Positions 6,090 through 13,135 of a stretch of 13,755 nucleotides of DNA are shown in pieces. A model generated the notes under the pieces. That model made no database searches. It was not told the origin of the DNA and saw nothing but the letters and a program-made list of their open reading frames with translations. Location of the stretch: assembly GCA_024403005.1 (NCBI GenBank), contig JAKSSQ010000026.1, positions 1 through 13,755 of the forward strand, read 5' to 3'. Both the position numbers and the translations under genes were made by a program. Every line of letters begins with the position of its first letter. Position 1 is the stretch's first letter. The stretch is from Clostridia bacterium. GTDB lineage: Bacteria; Bacillota; Clostridia; Peptostreptococcales; Anaerovoracaceae.

Positions 6090-7547
6090 TTAGATTTTTT
6101 CTTTCCAGAAATCTCTGTTTAAAAGAAGTAAAAGTGTGTATATTTCAAGTCTGCCCAGGAGCATGAGCGCGCAGAGCACTGCCTGGGAGAAACCTGTAAA
6201 CGAACTGTAGTTTGCGCAGACGCCCATGGCTCCGAAGCCTCTTCCGATATTATTCAGAGCTGCTGCAGCGGATGTAATGGCTGTCTGCATGTCCGGTGCA
6301 TCAAATGAAAGCAGGAAAATGCCTGCAAAAAGCACCACCGTGTAAGTGAGCAGATAATATACGATGCGGTTGCTCGCATTGGATTTGAGGGGCTTGCCGG
6401 AAACCTTAACTGCGATAACAGCCTGCGGATGGATTCTTGTCGTAAAGCTTCTCCAGATAAGCTTGGAAAGAACCACGATTCTTATAACCTTAAGGGCGCC
6501 GCCTGTGGAAGAGGAGCAGCTGCCGACAAAGCTCAGAACGGTTAAAAGAATCTTGGAGAAGGTTGGCCATGCGTCGGGATTTCCGACGGAAATACCCGTT
6601 GTGGTCATGTAGGAAATCGTGTTAAAGAGGCCCTGGCTTATGGCTTCGTCGTCGCTTACAGTGCCTGTGGCGCTTAGGTTGACCGCAATCAGCGCAGCTG
6701 CGGCAAACATGATTCCGAAGTATGCTTTAACTTCCGAATTTCTGCCGAAAAAGCCTCTTTCGCCCTTAAAACCGCGGTAAAAGAGGGTGTAATCCAGGCC
6801 GGAAATAACCATGAATATTCCGAGAACCATGGCTATGTACTGGGTAGAAACTGCAGCCAGGCCGCTCGTGTAGTTTGTAAGGCCGCCGGTTGAGACGGTG
6901 CTGCAGCTGAACACTATGGAATCCATCCAGTTTAAGCCGCCGAGCTTAAGGAGCAGAACTTCCAGAATTGTAAAGCCTGTATATATTCCATATACGAACG
7001 TTGCGGCGTTTTTGCTTAATGCGACCTTAGTGTTGGAAATACCGCTTATGTCTGCGTGGAGCAGCCTTGCGGTGCCGCCGGCTGCGGAGAGCATTAAGCT
7101 GCTGAGCAGCACGATAACGCCCAGACCTCCGAGCCACTGGGAGAGGGATCTCCAGATTAAATAGCATGCAGGAAGAGCGGAAACGTCTTCGAAAACAGTA
7201 GCGCCTGTAGTCGTAAAAGCGGATATGGATTCGAAGATTGCAGCCATAAAGGAAGTCGTAATTCCGCCGGCTAAATAGGGGATAGTTCCGATTAAAGATG
7301 CACCGATCCAGGTGATGGCAGCGATAAGCATGCCGTCTTTGCTGGAAAGTTTAGCGCCGGCTTTTCTGTAGCTGCAGGCCAGTAATGCTCCTATGGTTAA
7401 AGCAATGGCAGAAGGTGCGAGAAAGGCCTGCATGTAGACCAGTTCGCCTTCCAGTGCCGCCATAATTCCCGGAACCAAAAGGGCCATACCTGTTACGACC
7501 AGCAGTCTTCCGAATATTTTTAATATACCTTTTGTGTTGCGGGTCAT
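6090..7547 (-). CDS. trkH: TrkH family potassium channel subunit, second paralogue (trkH-2)
   Basis: 485 residues with many hydrophobic segments, arranged as the four membrane-pore-membrane repeats of the TrkH/KtrB superfamily. Pore-loop segments seen are TTTGAT at 112-117, STGGL at 219-223, TTTGI at 315-319 and NNIGRGF at 432-438. The intramembrane gating loop is GSCSSSTGGALKVIRI at about 342-357. It would carry K+ (or Na+) across the cytoplasmic membrane with TrkA bound on the inner side. Filter four has Arg436 where TrkH proteins usually have Pro, and filter three ends in Ile, not Tyr, so selectivity or gating may differ from its neighbour. The ATG overlaps the previous stop by one base (TGATG), with AGGAG six bases upstream. 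It is the second gene of a tandem pair that clearly diverged long ago. Confidence 0.93.
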   Translation of the reverse strand: MTRNTKGILKIFGRLLVVTGMALLVPGIMAALEGELVYMQAFLAPSAIALTIGALLACSYRKAGAKLSSKDGMLIAAITWIGASLIGTIPYLAGGITTSFMAAIFESISAFTTTGATVFEDVSALPACYLIWRSLSQWLGGLGVIVLLSSLMLSAAGGTARLLHADISGISNTKVALSKNAATFVYGIYTGFTILEVLLLKLGGLNWMDSIVFSCSTVSTGGLTNYTSGLAAVSTQYIAMVLGIFMVISGLDYTLFYRGFKGERGFFGRNSEVKAYFGIMFAAAALIAVNLSATGTVSDDEAISQGLFNTISYMTTTGISVGNPDAWPTFSKILLTVLSFVGSCSSSTGGALKVIRIVVLSKLIWRSFTTRIHPQAVIAVKVSGKPLKSNASNRIVYYLLTYTVVLFAGIFLLSFDAPDMQTAITSAAAALNNIGRGFGAMGVCANYSSFTGFSQAVLCALMLLGRLEIYTLLLLLNRDFWKEKI

Positions 7548-9013
7548 CAGGTTCTCCTGTTCCAGAATGCGGGTGTGAACAGCAATATAATGGTGAACAG
7601 CTCAAGTCTTCCTGCAATCATAAACATGGAGAGCAGGAGCTTTGCGGGAGCTGAATAAAATCCGAAGTTCATGGTCGGGCCTACGGCTTCAAAGCCGGGA
7701 CCGATGTTGCTTACGCAGGCTACAACGGAGCTTAAGGCGGTGATTGGAGTCACGCCTTCGAGAGCGATAAGCAGGGTGCCGATAACGATCGTAAAGATGT
7801 AGAGGAGCACGAAGCCTGCAACGCCGGACATCGTTTCTGCGGAAACTGTCTTGCCTGCGACTTTAATGGGGCTTACGGACTGGGGATGGAGCCTTCTGGA
7901 GATGCCGCGGTTTATTAACTTAGCGGTGAACGCAACGCGGATAACCTTCATGCCGCCGCCTGTTGAACCTGCGCAGCCGCCCACGAACATAAGGAAGAAG
8001 ATTATGAATCTGCAGGGCAGGGGCCAGGTGTCGAAATCGGCAGTGCCGTAGCCGGTGGTCGTTATGATGGACGAAACCTGGAAAAAGGCATATCTGAAGG
8101 CCTGTCCTATGGTTTCGTAGTTGTTCTTGATTACGAGCATCGCAGTTATAAAAGCGGTGGATGCGCCGACTATGGCTGCGTATACTCTGAATTCGTAGTC
8201 CTTAAGGATATTTAAGGGCTTTTTGCGTACGATATTGTAGTAAAGGGAGAAGTTTACGCCAGCAAGGAGCATGAATACGCTTATTACCATTTCGAAATAA
8301 ACGCTGTCGTAGGCGCCTATGCTTGCGTTGTAGTTGGAAAATCCGCCTGTTCCGACGGTGCCGAAGGTGTTAACCAGGGCGTCGTAGAGAGACATTCCGC
8401 CAGCCAGCAGGAATACCATCTCGATAACGGAAAGGCCGCAGTAGAGCATGTAGAGTATCTTTGCGGTTTCGTTGGTTGTAAAGCTTATCTTGTCCATGGT
8501 CGGGCCGGTGGTTTCAGCTCTCATGATTTTCTGTCCGCCGATGCCCAGCTTAGGCAGAATAGCGATGGTTAAAACCAATACGCCCATGCCGCCCAGCCAG
8601 TGGGTAAAGGATCTCCAGAAGAGTATGCCCTTGGGCAGGCTCTGGATTTCGGAAAGGATGGTGGATCCAGTGGTGGAAAAACCGGAAGCCGTTTCGAAAT
8701 AGGCGTCCGCAAAGGCCGGAATCGTACCGGAAATCATGAAGGGCAGGCAGCCGACGAAAGACATGGCAAGCCAGCTTACGCCAACGACAAAAAATCCGTC
8801 CCTCATGCGAAGCACGCTGTCTTTTGGTTTGGGCGAATATTTGGTCACAGCGGAACCTGCGACAATTACAGGTATGCAGCTTAAAAGGAAAGCTTTAACT
8901 ATGTCCCATTCGCCGTAATATGCAGATACCGCAGCCGGAACGAGCATGGAAACTCCGATAACCGTGGCTACGGCACTTAATACTTTTATAATTAATCGGT
9001 TGTTTAAAAACAT
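7547..9013 (-). CDS. trkH: TrkH family potassium uptake channel subunit, first paralogue (trkH-1)
   Basis: 488 residues, the usual TrkH length, with four pore repeats. Pore-loop segments are STTGS at 113-117, GTGGF at 221-225, TTTGY at 318-322 and SNIGPGF at 435-441, all typical. The gating loop reads GGCAGSTGGGMKVIRV at 345-360, close to the classical TrkH form. The product is a cytoplasmic-membrane K+ uptake subunit working with TrkA. The ATG overlaps the trkA stop by one base (TGATG); the only ribosome binding site candidate, AAGGA, is 14 bases away, so translation probably depends on coupling to trkA. Of the two paralogues this one has the more standard filters and is the likelier main transporter. 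Confidence 0.95.
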   Translation of the reverse strand: MFLNNRLIIKVLSAVATVIGVSMLVPAAVSAYYGEWDIVKAFLLSCIPVIVAGSAVTKYSPKPKDSVLRMRDGFFVVGVSWLAMSFVGCLPFMISGTIPAFADAYFETASGFSTTGSTILSEIQSLPKGILFWRSFTHWLGGMGVLVLTIAILPKLGIGGQKIMRAETTGPTMDKISFTTNETAKILYMLYCGLSVIEMVFLLAGGMSLYDALVNTFGTVGTGGFSNYNASIGAYDSVYFEMVISVFMLLAGVNFSLYYNIVRKKPLNILKDYEFRVYAAIVGASTAFITAMLVIKNNYETIGQAFRYAFFQVSSIITTTGYGTADFDTWPLPCRFIIFFLMFVGGCAGSTGGGMKVIRVAFTAKLINRGISRRLHPQSVSPIKVAGKTVSAETMSGVAGFVLLYIFTIVIGTLLIALEGVTPITALSSVVACVSNIGPGFEAVGPTMNFGFYSAPAKLLLSMFMIAGRLELFTIILLFTPAFWNRRT

Positions 9014-10359
9014 CAGCGTTTAATAAGTCCTTCCAGGTCGGGCATGGAGGACAGGAGGGAGAGGAATACAACCTTGTCTCCCGGCATAATCCTTGTGCGG
9101 CCGCTCGGAATAATGATGTCGTTATCTCTGTGTACTGCTGCAACGAGAACGCCTTCGGGAATTTCGATATCCATAAGGGTTCCTTCGGTAATGGGCATGT
9201 TCTTTTCTGCCCAGATTTCGATGAACTCGGCCTGGCCCTGGATCATCTCGGCAAAGACAACCATCTTGTCGCCTTTCTGGATGAACCTTAAGATGCTGGA
9301 AGCGCACATGTCTATCGGGTTGATGATCATGGATACGCCCAGGCTTTCCGTAAGGCTGTTGTAGCTGTTTCTGCTCATCTTTGTAACTACGTCTTCGATT
9401 CCCTGCTGCTTTGCGATTAAGGAAAGCATGAGGTTTTCTTCGTCGAAGCCTGTGACCGCAACGAAAGCGTCCATTCCGTCCATGTTTTCTTCGCGGAGCA
9501 GGTTAGTATCCGTAGCATCTCCGTGGAGGATTAAAACGTCGTCCAGTCTTGCGGACAGCCATTCGCAGCGTTCGCGGTCCTGTTCGATAATCTTTACTGC
9601 AATGTTAAAGTCGGACAGCTTTTTAGCCAGGAAATAACCTGTCTTTCCGCCGCCGGCGATCATTACCTTGCGCAGATCCGTGGTGAGCTTGCTTTCCTTT
9701 ACGCTCTTTCCAATGCTTTCGATGCGTTCTTTTGTACCGATAACATAGAGCCAGTCGCCTTGCTTAAGCATGGTATTACCGTTGGGAACGATAATCTGTC
9801 CGCTTCTGGAAATAGCTGCGATAAGGAGACCGTCCAGGATTCTGGAGACTTCCTTAATCTGCTTGTCGAAGAGCTGGGGCATTCTGTCGATTTTGAATTC
9901 CAGAATGTTAAAGCCGTCTGCTGCAAACTGTCCGCCCTGAAGGGTGTACTTCTGGGTGAGGTACTTATAGATTTCCTGCGCGCAGGCCATGTCCGGGTTT
10001 ACGATGTGGTCGATCTTCTGGACTTTCTTGATGAATTCCAGCTGTTCCACGTGCTCCGGAGAGGTTACTCTTGCGATAACTCTGGCGCAGCCCAGTTCCT
10101 TTGCAAAGTTGCAGATTACGATATTGCGTTCATCCTTGTCGGTGACCGCAATTAAAAGGTCGTAAGTCCAGATTTTAAGTTCTTCCAGCACATCCACGCG
10201 CTTTGCATTGGCTGCAAGGGTAAGGATGTCGTATCTGCTGTTAACTCTCTGCACCAGATCTTCGTCTTTGTCTATTAATGTTATTTCGTTTCCGCCGCCC
10301 AGAAGGGTCTGAACCAGGGAGATTCCCAGTTTTCCGGCGCCTACAATTGCTACTTTCAT
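9013..10359 (-). CDS. trkA: TrkA, regulatory NAD-binding subunit of the Trk potassium system
   Basis: 448 residues made of two tandem RCK units, as in classical TrkA (single-unit KtrA is about half as long). Each unit has a Rossmann RCK-N part and an RCK-C part: GAGKLG at 7-12 with D30 at the end of strand two, RCK-C about 145-215; then GGGKTG at 236-241 with E259, RCK-C about 370-448. The second unit keeps the GDATD motif while the first reads AANAKR at the same place, so the two nucleotide sites probably differ. It forms the cytoplasmic gating ring of TrkH. The start at 10359 fits the family N-terminus exactly (MKVAIVGAGKLG), yet no good Shine-Dalgarno precedes it and a GC-rich hairpin lies 13 bases upstream. 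Confidence 0.96.
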   Translation of the reverse strand: MKVAIVGAGKLGISLVQTLLGGGNEITLIDKDEDLVQRVNSRYDILTLAANAKRVDVLEELKIWTYDLLIAVTDKDERNIVICNFAKELGCARVIARVTSPEHVEQLEFIKKVQKIDHIVNPDMACAQEIYKYLTQKYTLQGGQFAADGFNILEFKIDRMPQLFDKQIKEVSRILDGLLIAAISRSGQIIVPNGNTMLKQGDWLYVIGTKERIESIGKSVKESKLTTDLRKVMIAGGGKTGYFLAKKLSDFNIAVKIIEQDRERCEWLSARLDDVLILHGDATDTNLLREENMDGMDAFVAVTGFDEENLMLSLIAKQQGIEDVVTKMSRNSYNSLTESLGVSMIINPIDMCASSILRFIQKGDKMVVFAEMIQGQAEFIEIWAEKNMPITEGTLMDIEIPEGVLVAAVHRDNDIIIPSGRTRIMPGDKVVFLSLLSSMPDLEGLIKR

Positions 10360-10372
10360 AATCCAATCAACA

Positions 10373-10391
10373 GGGCGGCATAAAGCCGCCC
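10373..10391 (-). other. GC-rich hairpin just upstream of trkA
   Basis: Perfect 7-bp arms GGGCGGC (10373-10379) and GCCGCCC (10385-10391) with a five-base loop, in the 48-nt gap between the zinc-ribbon gene and trkA. In the direction of transcription it is followed by TGTTGATTGG, not a clean T run. It could be a leaky terminator lowering trkA expression, an RNA-stabilising structure, or one that affects ribosome access to the trkA start. Confidence 0.6.
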
Positions 10392-10407
10392 GATATAATT
10401 TTCTGCG

Positions 10408-11067
10408 TTATTCTTCTGTTTCTTCTGTATTGTTGGTTTCTTCTTCTGCAGGTTCTTCGGGTTCGCTTGCAGTTTTTGCAAAGATGCCCTTGCCCTGAGC
10501 CTTAAGGTCTTCGCAGAGCTCGTCGTATTCTCCCTGTTCGAGCGGGAAGTGAGCCTGGCACTTGCGGCATCTTACGGAGTAGTACATCTTTCTCTTGGTA
10601 TGTGTGTTCATGTCCATCATTGCCAGAGTCACAGCAACCAGCGCAATAATTACGTGCAGAAGCTTAAGGAAAGATGCGATAACGATAATTGCGGTAATAG
10701 CCAGGTCTCTTGCGATGAGCTTCTTTGTCTTTGCAGAGTAATGATACTGGGAGCCTTCGTGTTCTGCAGTTGTACCGCAGAAGGGGCAGGTAGCTTCGAA
10801 GTACCTGAAGTCGTCGCCGGACTTCTTGAGTGTAAGGCCGTCTTCATCTCTAACGTCTTCCGGGTTGAGGATTAACTGCTTTTTTCTGTAGAAATCGCCT
10901 TTCTTGCCGGGGATGGTTGTAAGGTCTACAGCGCCGTTTTCGAATCTGCGGATACCGAGAATCTTTTCTGTAGCTGCTTCTCTTTCTTCTTCGGGAAGGG
11001 ATAATATGTATTCTATCTGTTCGTCAGTAAGATACTGTTCGACATTTTCTGCTTCGCGTTTAGCCAT
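10408..11067 (-). CDS. Membrane protein with zinc-ribbon halves flanking a hydrophobic hairpin
   Basis: 219 residues; I do not recognise a named family. Residues 1-60 are charged and probably helical (EQYLTDEQIEYILSLPEEERE). CPFCG is at 94-98 and CRKC at 167-170; between them 119-152 is strongly hydrophobic with a K/H break near 135-138, read as a hairpin of two short membrane helices. The two CxxC pairs would then lie on the same, probably cytoplasmic, side and could form one zinc ribbon. The last 20 residues are very acidic (EPEEPAEEETNNTEETEE). I chose the ATG at 11067 because AGGAGG is seven bases upstream; a TTG at 11097 would put that site inside the gene. It is transcribed ahead of trkA, which hints at a link with the K+ system, but no function can be assigned. 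Confidence 0.8.
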   Translation of the reverse strand: MAKREAENVEQYLTDEQIEYILSLPEEEREAATEKILGIRRFENGAVDLTTIPGKKGDFYRKKQLILNPEDVRDEDGLTLKKSGDDFRYFEATCPFCGTTAEHEGSQYHYSAKTKKLIARDLAITAIIVIASFLKLLHVIIALVAVTLAMMDMNTHTKRKMYYSVRCRKCQAHFPLEQGEYDELCEDLKAQGKGIFAKTASEPEEPAEEETNNTEETEE

Positions 11068-11074
11068 TTTTATT

Positions 11075-11080
11075 CCTCCT
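11075..11080 (-). promoter_or_regulatory. Ribosome binding site fixing the zinc-ribbon membrane protein start
   Basis: Perfect AGGAGG on the minus strand, seven bases before the ATG at 11067. It is the strongest Shine-Dalgarno in the window and rules out upstream starts. Confidence 0.88.
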
Positions 11081-11099
11081 AAACATTTTTGTTGCAAAC

Positions 11100-11108
11100 A
11101 TTATACCA
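11100..11108 (-). promoter_or_regulatory. Extended -10 promoter for the zinc-ribbon/trk block
   Basis: TGGTATAAT on the minus strand, a perfect extended -10 box (TGnTATAAT). The start site would be near 11093, giving a leader of about 26 nt to the ATG at 11067. There is no good -35 box, as is usual for this promoter type. It is the left end of the 31-bp inverted repeat. Confidence 0.7.
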
Positions 11109-11121
11109 TAATATGAACTTA

Positions 11122-11130
11122 TGGTATAAT
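11122..11130 (+). promoter_or_regulatory. Extended -10 promoter for der-plsY-gpsA
   Basis: TGGTATAAT, a perfect extended -10 box at the right end of the inverted repeat. Transcription would start near 11137, about 23 bases before the der ATG. No -35 match is seen at the expected place, which lies inside the opposing promoter's -10. Confidence 0.7.
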
Positions 11131-11159
11131 AAAATCTCATTAAGAAGTAAGAGGTAATT

Positions 11160-12491
11160 ATGAGTAAACCAATAGTAGCTATAGTCGGACGCCCCAATGT
11201 AGGCAAATCGACGTTTTTCAATAGGATCTGCGGCCAGAGAATTTCCATCGTAGAAGATACTCCGGGCGTAACAAGAGACAGAATCATTGCGGAAGCAGAA
11301 TGGGTGGGTCACCACTTTTTCCTTATCGATACCGGCGGTATTGAACCCGATTCAAAGGAAATTATCCCCGCACAGATGAGAATGCAGGCAGAACTTGCCA
11401 TGGACATGGCAGACGTTATCCTGTTTATCGTAGACGGCAGAGACGGTCTTACAACTGCAGACGAAGAGGTAGGTGCGCTCCTTCGCAGAAAGAACAAGCA
11501 CGTTATCCTCGTTGCAAATAAGATCGACAATCCCAGAAAACTGCCCGACAACTTCTACGATTTCTACGAACTTGGCCTGGGTGAACCCTATGCGGTTTCC
11601 TCCGCAAATGCTCTGGGTCTGGGTGACGTTCTGGATGCAGTATTCGACCTTATGCCCGAAAAGTTCGGCGCAGAGGAAGAAGAGGACGACATTAAGATTG
11701 CCATCATCGGCAAGCCCAATGTAGGAAAATCCTCCATAGTTAACGCTTTCGTAGGCGAAGAAAGAGTAATCGTAAGCAATATCGCAGGCACAACCCGCGA
11801 TTCCATCGATACACCCTTCGAAAAGGACGGGCAGAAGTATACTTTAATCGACACAGCCGGCATCCGCCGCAGGGTTAAGGTTACGGAAGACGTCGAAAAA
11901 TTCTCCGTAGTGCGTGCAATTGCAGCCATCGAACGCTGCGACGTTGCTCTTCTCGTAATCGACGCCGTAGAAGGCATTACAGAACAGGACAAGCGCATCG
12001 CAGGCATCGCACACGAAGCAGGCAAGGGCATTATCGTAGTTGTAAACAAGTGGGACCTCGTAAAGAAGGAAACCAACACCATGAGAGATTTTGAGCGCCA
12101 GATTAAGGGCGAATTAATCTTCATGACCTACGCTCCCGTTATGTTTACATCCGCTCTTAAGGGCCAGAGACTGCCCCAGGTTATCGACATGGCTAAGTAC
12201 GTAGCCGAAATGAGAACCATGAGAGTTTCCACAGGCCAGCTCAACAGCCTCGTTCAGGATGCCATGATGATGAACAATCCGCCTTCGGACAAGGGCAAGC
12301 GCCTTAAGATTTACTACGTAACACAGATTGGCGTACAGCCGCCTCTCTTCTCCTTCCAGGTTAACGACAGAGAATTAATGCACTTCTCCTATGCGAGATA
12401 TCTGGAAAACAAGATCAGAGACGCATACGGATTCCAGGGCACAAGCTTAAAATTCGTATTCAGAAACAGAGGCGAAAAGGATGATATTTAA
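11160..12491 (+). CDS. der: Ribosome-associated GTPase Der (EngA)
   Basis: 443 residues, standard for Der, an essential GTPase for 50S ribosomal subunit assembly. It has the defining tandem G domains. In the first, GRPNVGKS at 10-17, TPGVTRD at 34-40, DTGG at 57-60, NKID at 120-123 and SSAN at 147-150. In the second, GKPNVGKS at 184-191, TTRD at 211-214, DTAG at 231-234 and NKWD at 296-299. An acidic linker (AEEEEDD, 171-177) joins them, and a KH-like RNA-binding domain fills about 355-443. All GTP-binding motifs are intact. The ATG at 11160 has AAGAGG five bases upstream. It is the first gene after the divergent promoter and overlaps plsY by 11 bases. Confidence 0.98.
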   Translation: MSKPIVAIVGRPNVGKSTFFNRICGQRISIVEDTPGVTRDRIIAEAEWVGHHFFLIDTGGIEPDSKEIIPAQMRMQAELAMDMADVILFIVDGRDGLTTADEEVGALLRRKNKHVILVANKIDNPRKLPDNFYDFYELGLGEPYAVSSANALGLGDVLDAVFDLMPEKFGAEEEEDDIKIAIIGKPNVGKSSIVNAFVGEERVIVSNIAGTTRDSIDTPFEKDGQKYTLIDTAGIRRRVKVTEDVEKFSVVRAIAAIERCDVALLVIDAVEGITEQDKRIAGIAHEAGKGIIVVVNKWDLVKKETNTMRDFERQIKGELIFMTYAPVMFTSALKGQRLPQVIDMAKYVAEMRTMRVSTGQLNSLVQDAMMMNNPPSDKGKRLKIYYVTQIGVQPPLFSFQVNDRELMHFSYARYLENKIRDAYGFQGTSLKFVFRNRGEKDDI

Positions 12492-13062
12492 TATTATTGC
12501 GGTTATAGTTTCCTATTTCCTCGGCAACATTAACCCTGCAATCCTCGTGAGCAAAGCTCTCGGAGGTGACATTAGAGAAAAGGGCAGCGGAAACGCAGGA
12601 ACAACTAACATGCTCCGCGTTTACGGCAAGAAAGCAGCAGCTGCAACTTTCTTAATCGATATTTTAAAGGGCACAGCAGCGGTAATTCTGGGCCGTTTAA
12701 TCGGCGGAGATGCAGTCAGCTATGCCTGCGGATTTGCGTGCATCTGCGGCCACATCTGGCCTGCAGTATGGGGCTTCCGCGGCGGAAAGGGCATCGCTAC
12801 AGGCTTCGGCGTGCTTCTTGGCATCGCTCCGGCCTATGCGATCTGCGAACTGCTCGTAGCTATTCTGTTCTTTGTAACCACAAAGATGATTTCCCCGGGC
12901 TCCCTTGCAGCAACTTTTGCCATGCCTGCACTGGCCAGGGAATTCGCTCCCGGATTCGGACCTTACGCATTTGTCCTCATGTGCATCGTTTTCTTTAAGC
13001 ACAGATCCAATATTAAGAGGCTTTTAAAGGGCGAAGAATCCAAAGTCAGCTTTAAGAAGTAA
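12481..13062 (+). CDS. plsY: Acyl-phosphate:glycerol-3-phosphate acyltransferase PlsY
   Basis: 193 residues, the usual length. PlsY is an integral membrane enzyme that transfers an acyl group from acyl-phosphate to glycerol-3-phosphate, making lysophosphatidic acid. All three family motifs are present: GSGNAGTTN at 35-43; GHIWPAVWGF followed by RGGKGIATG, 90-108; and HRSNIKRLLKGEE at 174-186. Hydrophobic segments between them fit a multi-pass protein. The ATG at 12481 lies inside the end of der, with AGAGG eight bases upstream, so the two are translationally linked. gpsA downstream makes the glycerol-3-phosphate that PlsY uses, a functional pairing common in Clostridia. The C-terminus is basic (KVSFKK). 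Confidence 0.97.
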   Translation: MIFNIIAVIVSYFLGNINPAILVSKALGGDIREKGSGNAGTTNMLRVYGKKAAAATFLIDILKGTAAVILGRLIGGDAVSYACGFACICGHIWPAVWGFRGGKGIATGFGVLLGIAPAYAICELLVAILFFVTTKMISPGSLAATFAMPALAREFAPGFGPYAFVLMCIVFFKHRSNIKRLLKGEESKVSFKK

Positions 13063-13069
13063 AATAACT

Positions 13070-13122
13070 ACCCTCTGCCTAAGGCGGAGGGAATGTTGCG
13101 TTTAGAGGGTTCATGTGAACCC
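13070..13122 (+). other. Tandem hairpins with a possible alternative pairing before gpsA
   Basis: In the 73-nt plsY-gpsA gap, CCCTCTGCC (13071-13079) pairs with GGCGGAGGG (13083-13091), including one G-U, around a three-base loop. GGGTTC (13107-13112) pairs with GAACCC (13117-13122) around a four-base loop. ACCCTCT (13070-13076) is also the exact complement of AGAGGGT (13104-13110), so the first arm has two possible partners. No T run follows either hairpin. Regulation of gpsA by these structures is inference. Confidence 0.5.
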
Positions 13123-13135
13123 CAAAAGGAGATAT

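Larger units (their letters stand above)
11100..11130. repeat. 31-bp perfect inverted repeat holding two divergent promoters
   Basis: Arms ATTATACCATAA (11100-11111) and TTATGGTATAAT (11119-11130) are exact reverse complements of 12 bases, separated by seven bases (TATGAAC). Each outer end is an extended -10 box directed outward, so the two promoters share the same DNA and RNA polymerase could hardly occupy both at once. The dyad may also be an operator. Outside the promoters, the gap between the two genes is only 92 bases. Confidence 0.85.

Noticed and set aside
6090..9013. The two trkH genes as a recent tandem duplication.
   Set aside because: The proteins align only in family motifs and differ widely elsewhere, including the pore loops; no long DNA repeat is visible, so the duplication is old or the genes were acquired separately.
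10360..11099. A c-di-AMP (ydaO-type) or other riboswitch controlling the K+ genes.
   Set aside because: The predicted leaders before the zinc-ribbon gene and trkA are about 26 and 48 nt, too short for any known class.
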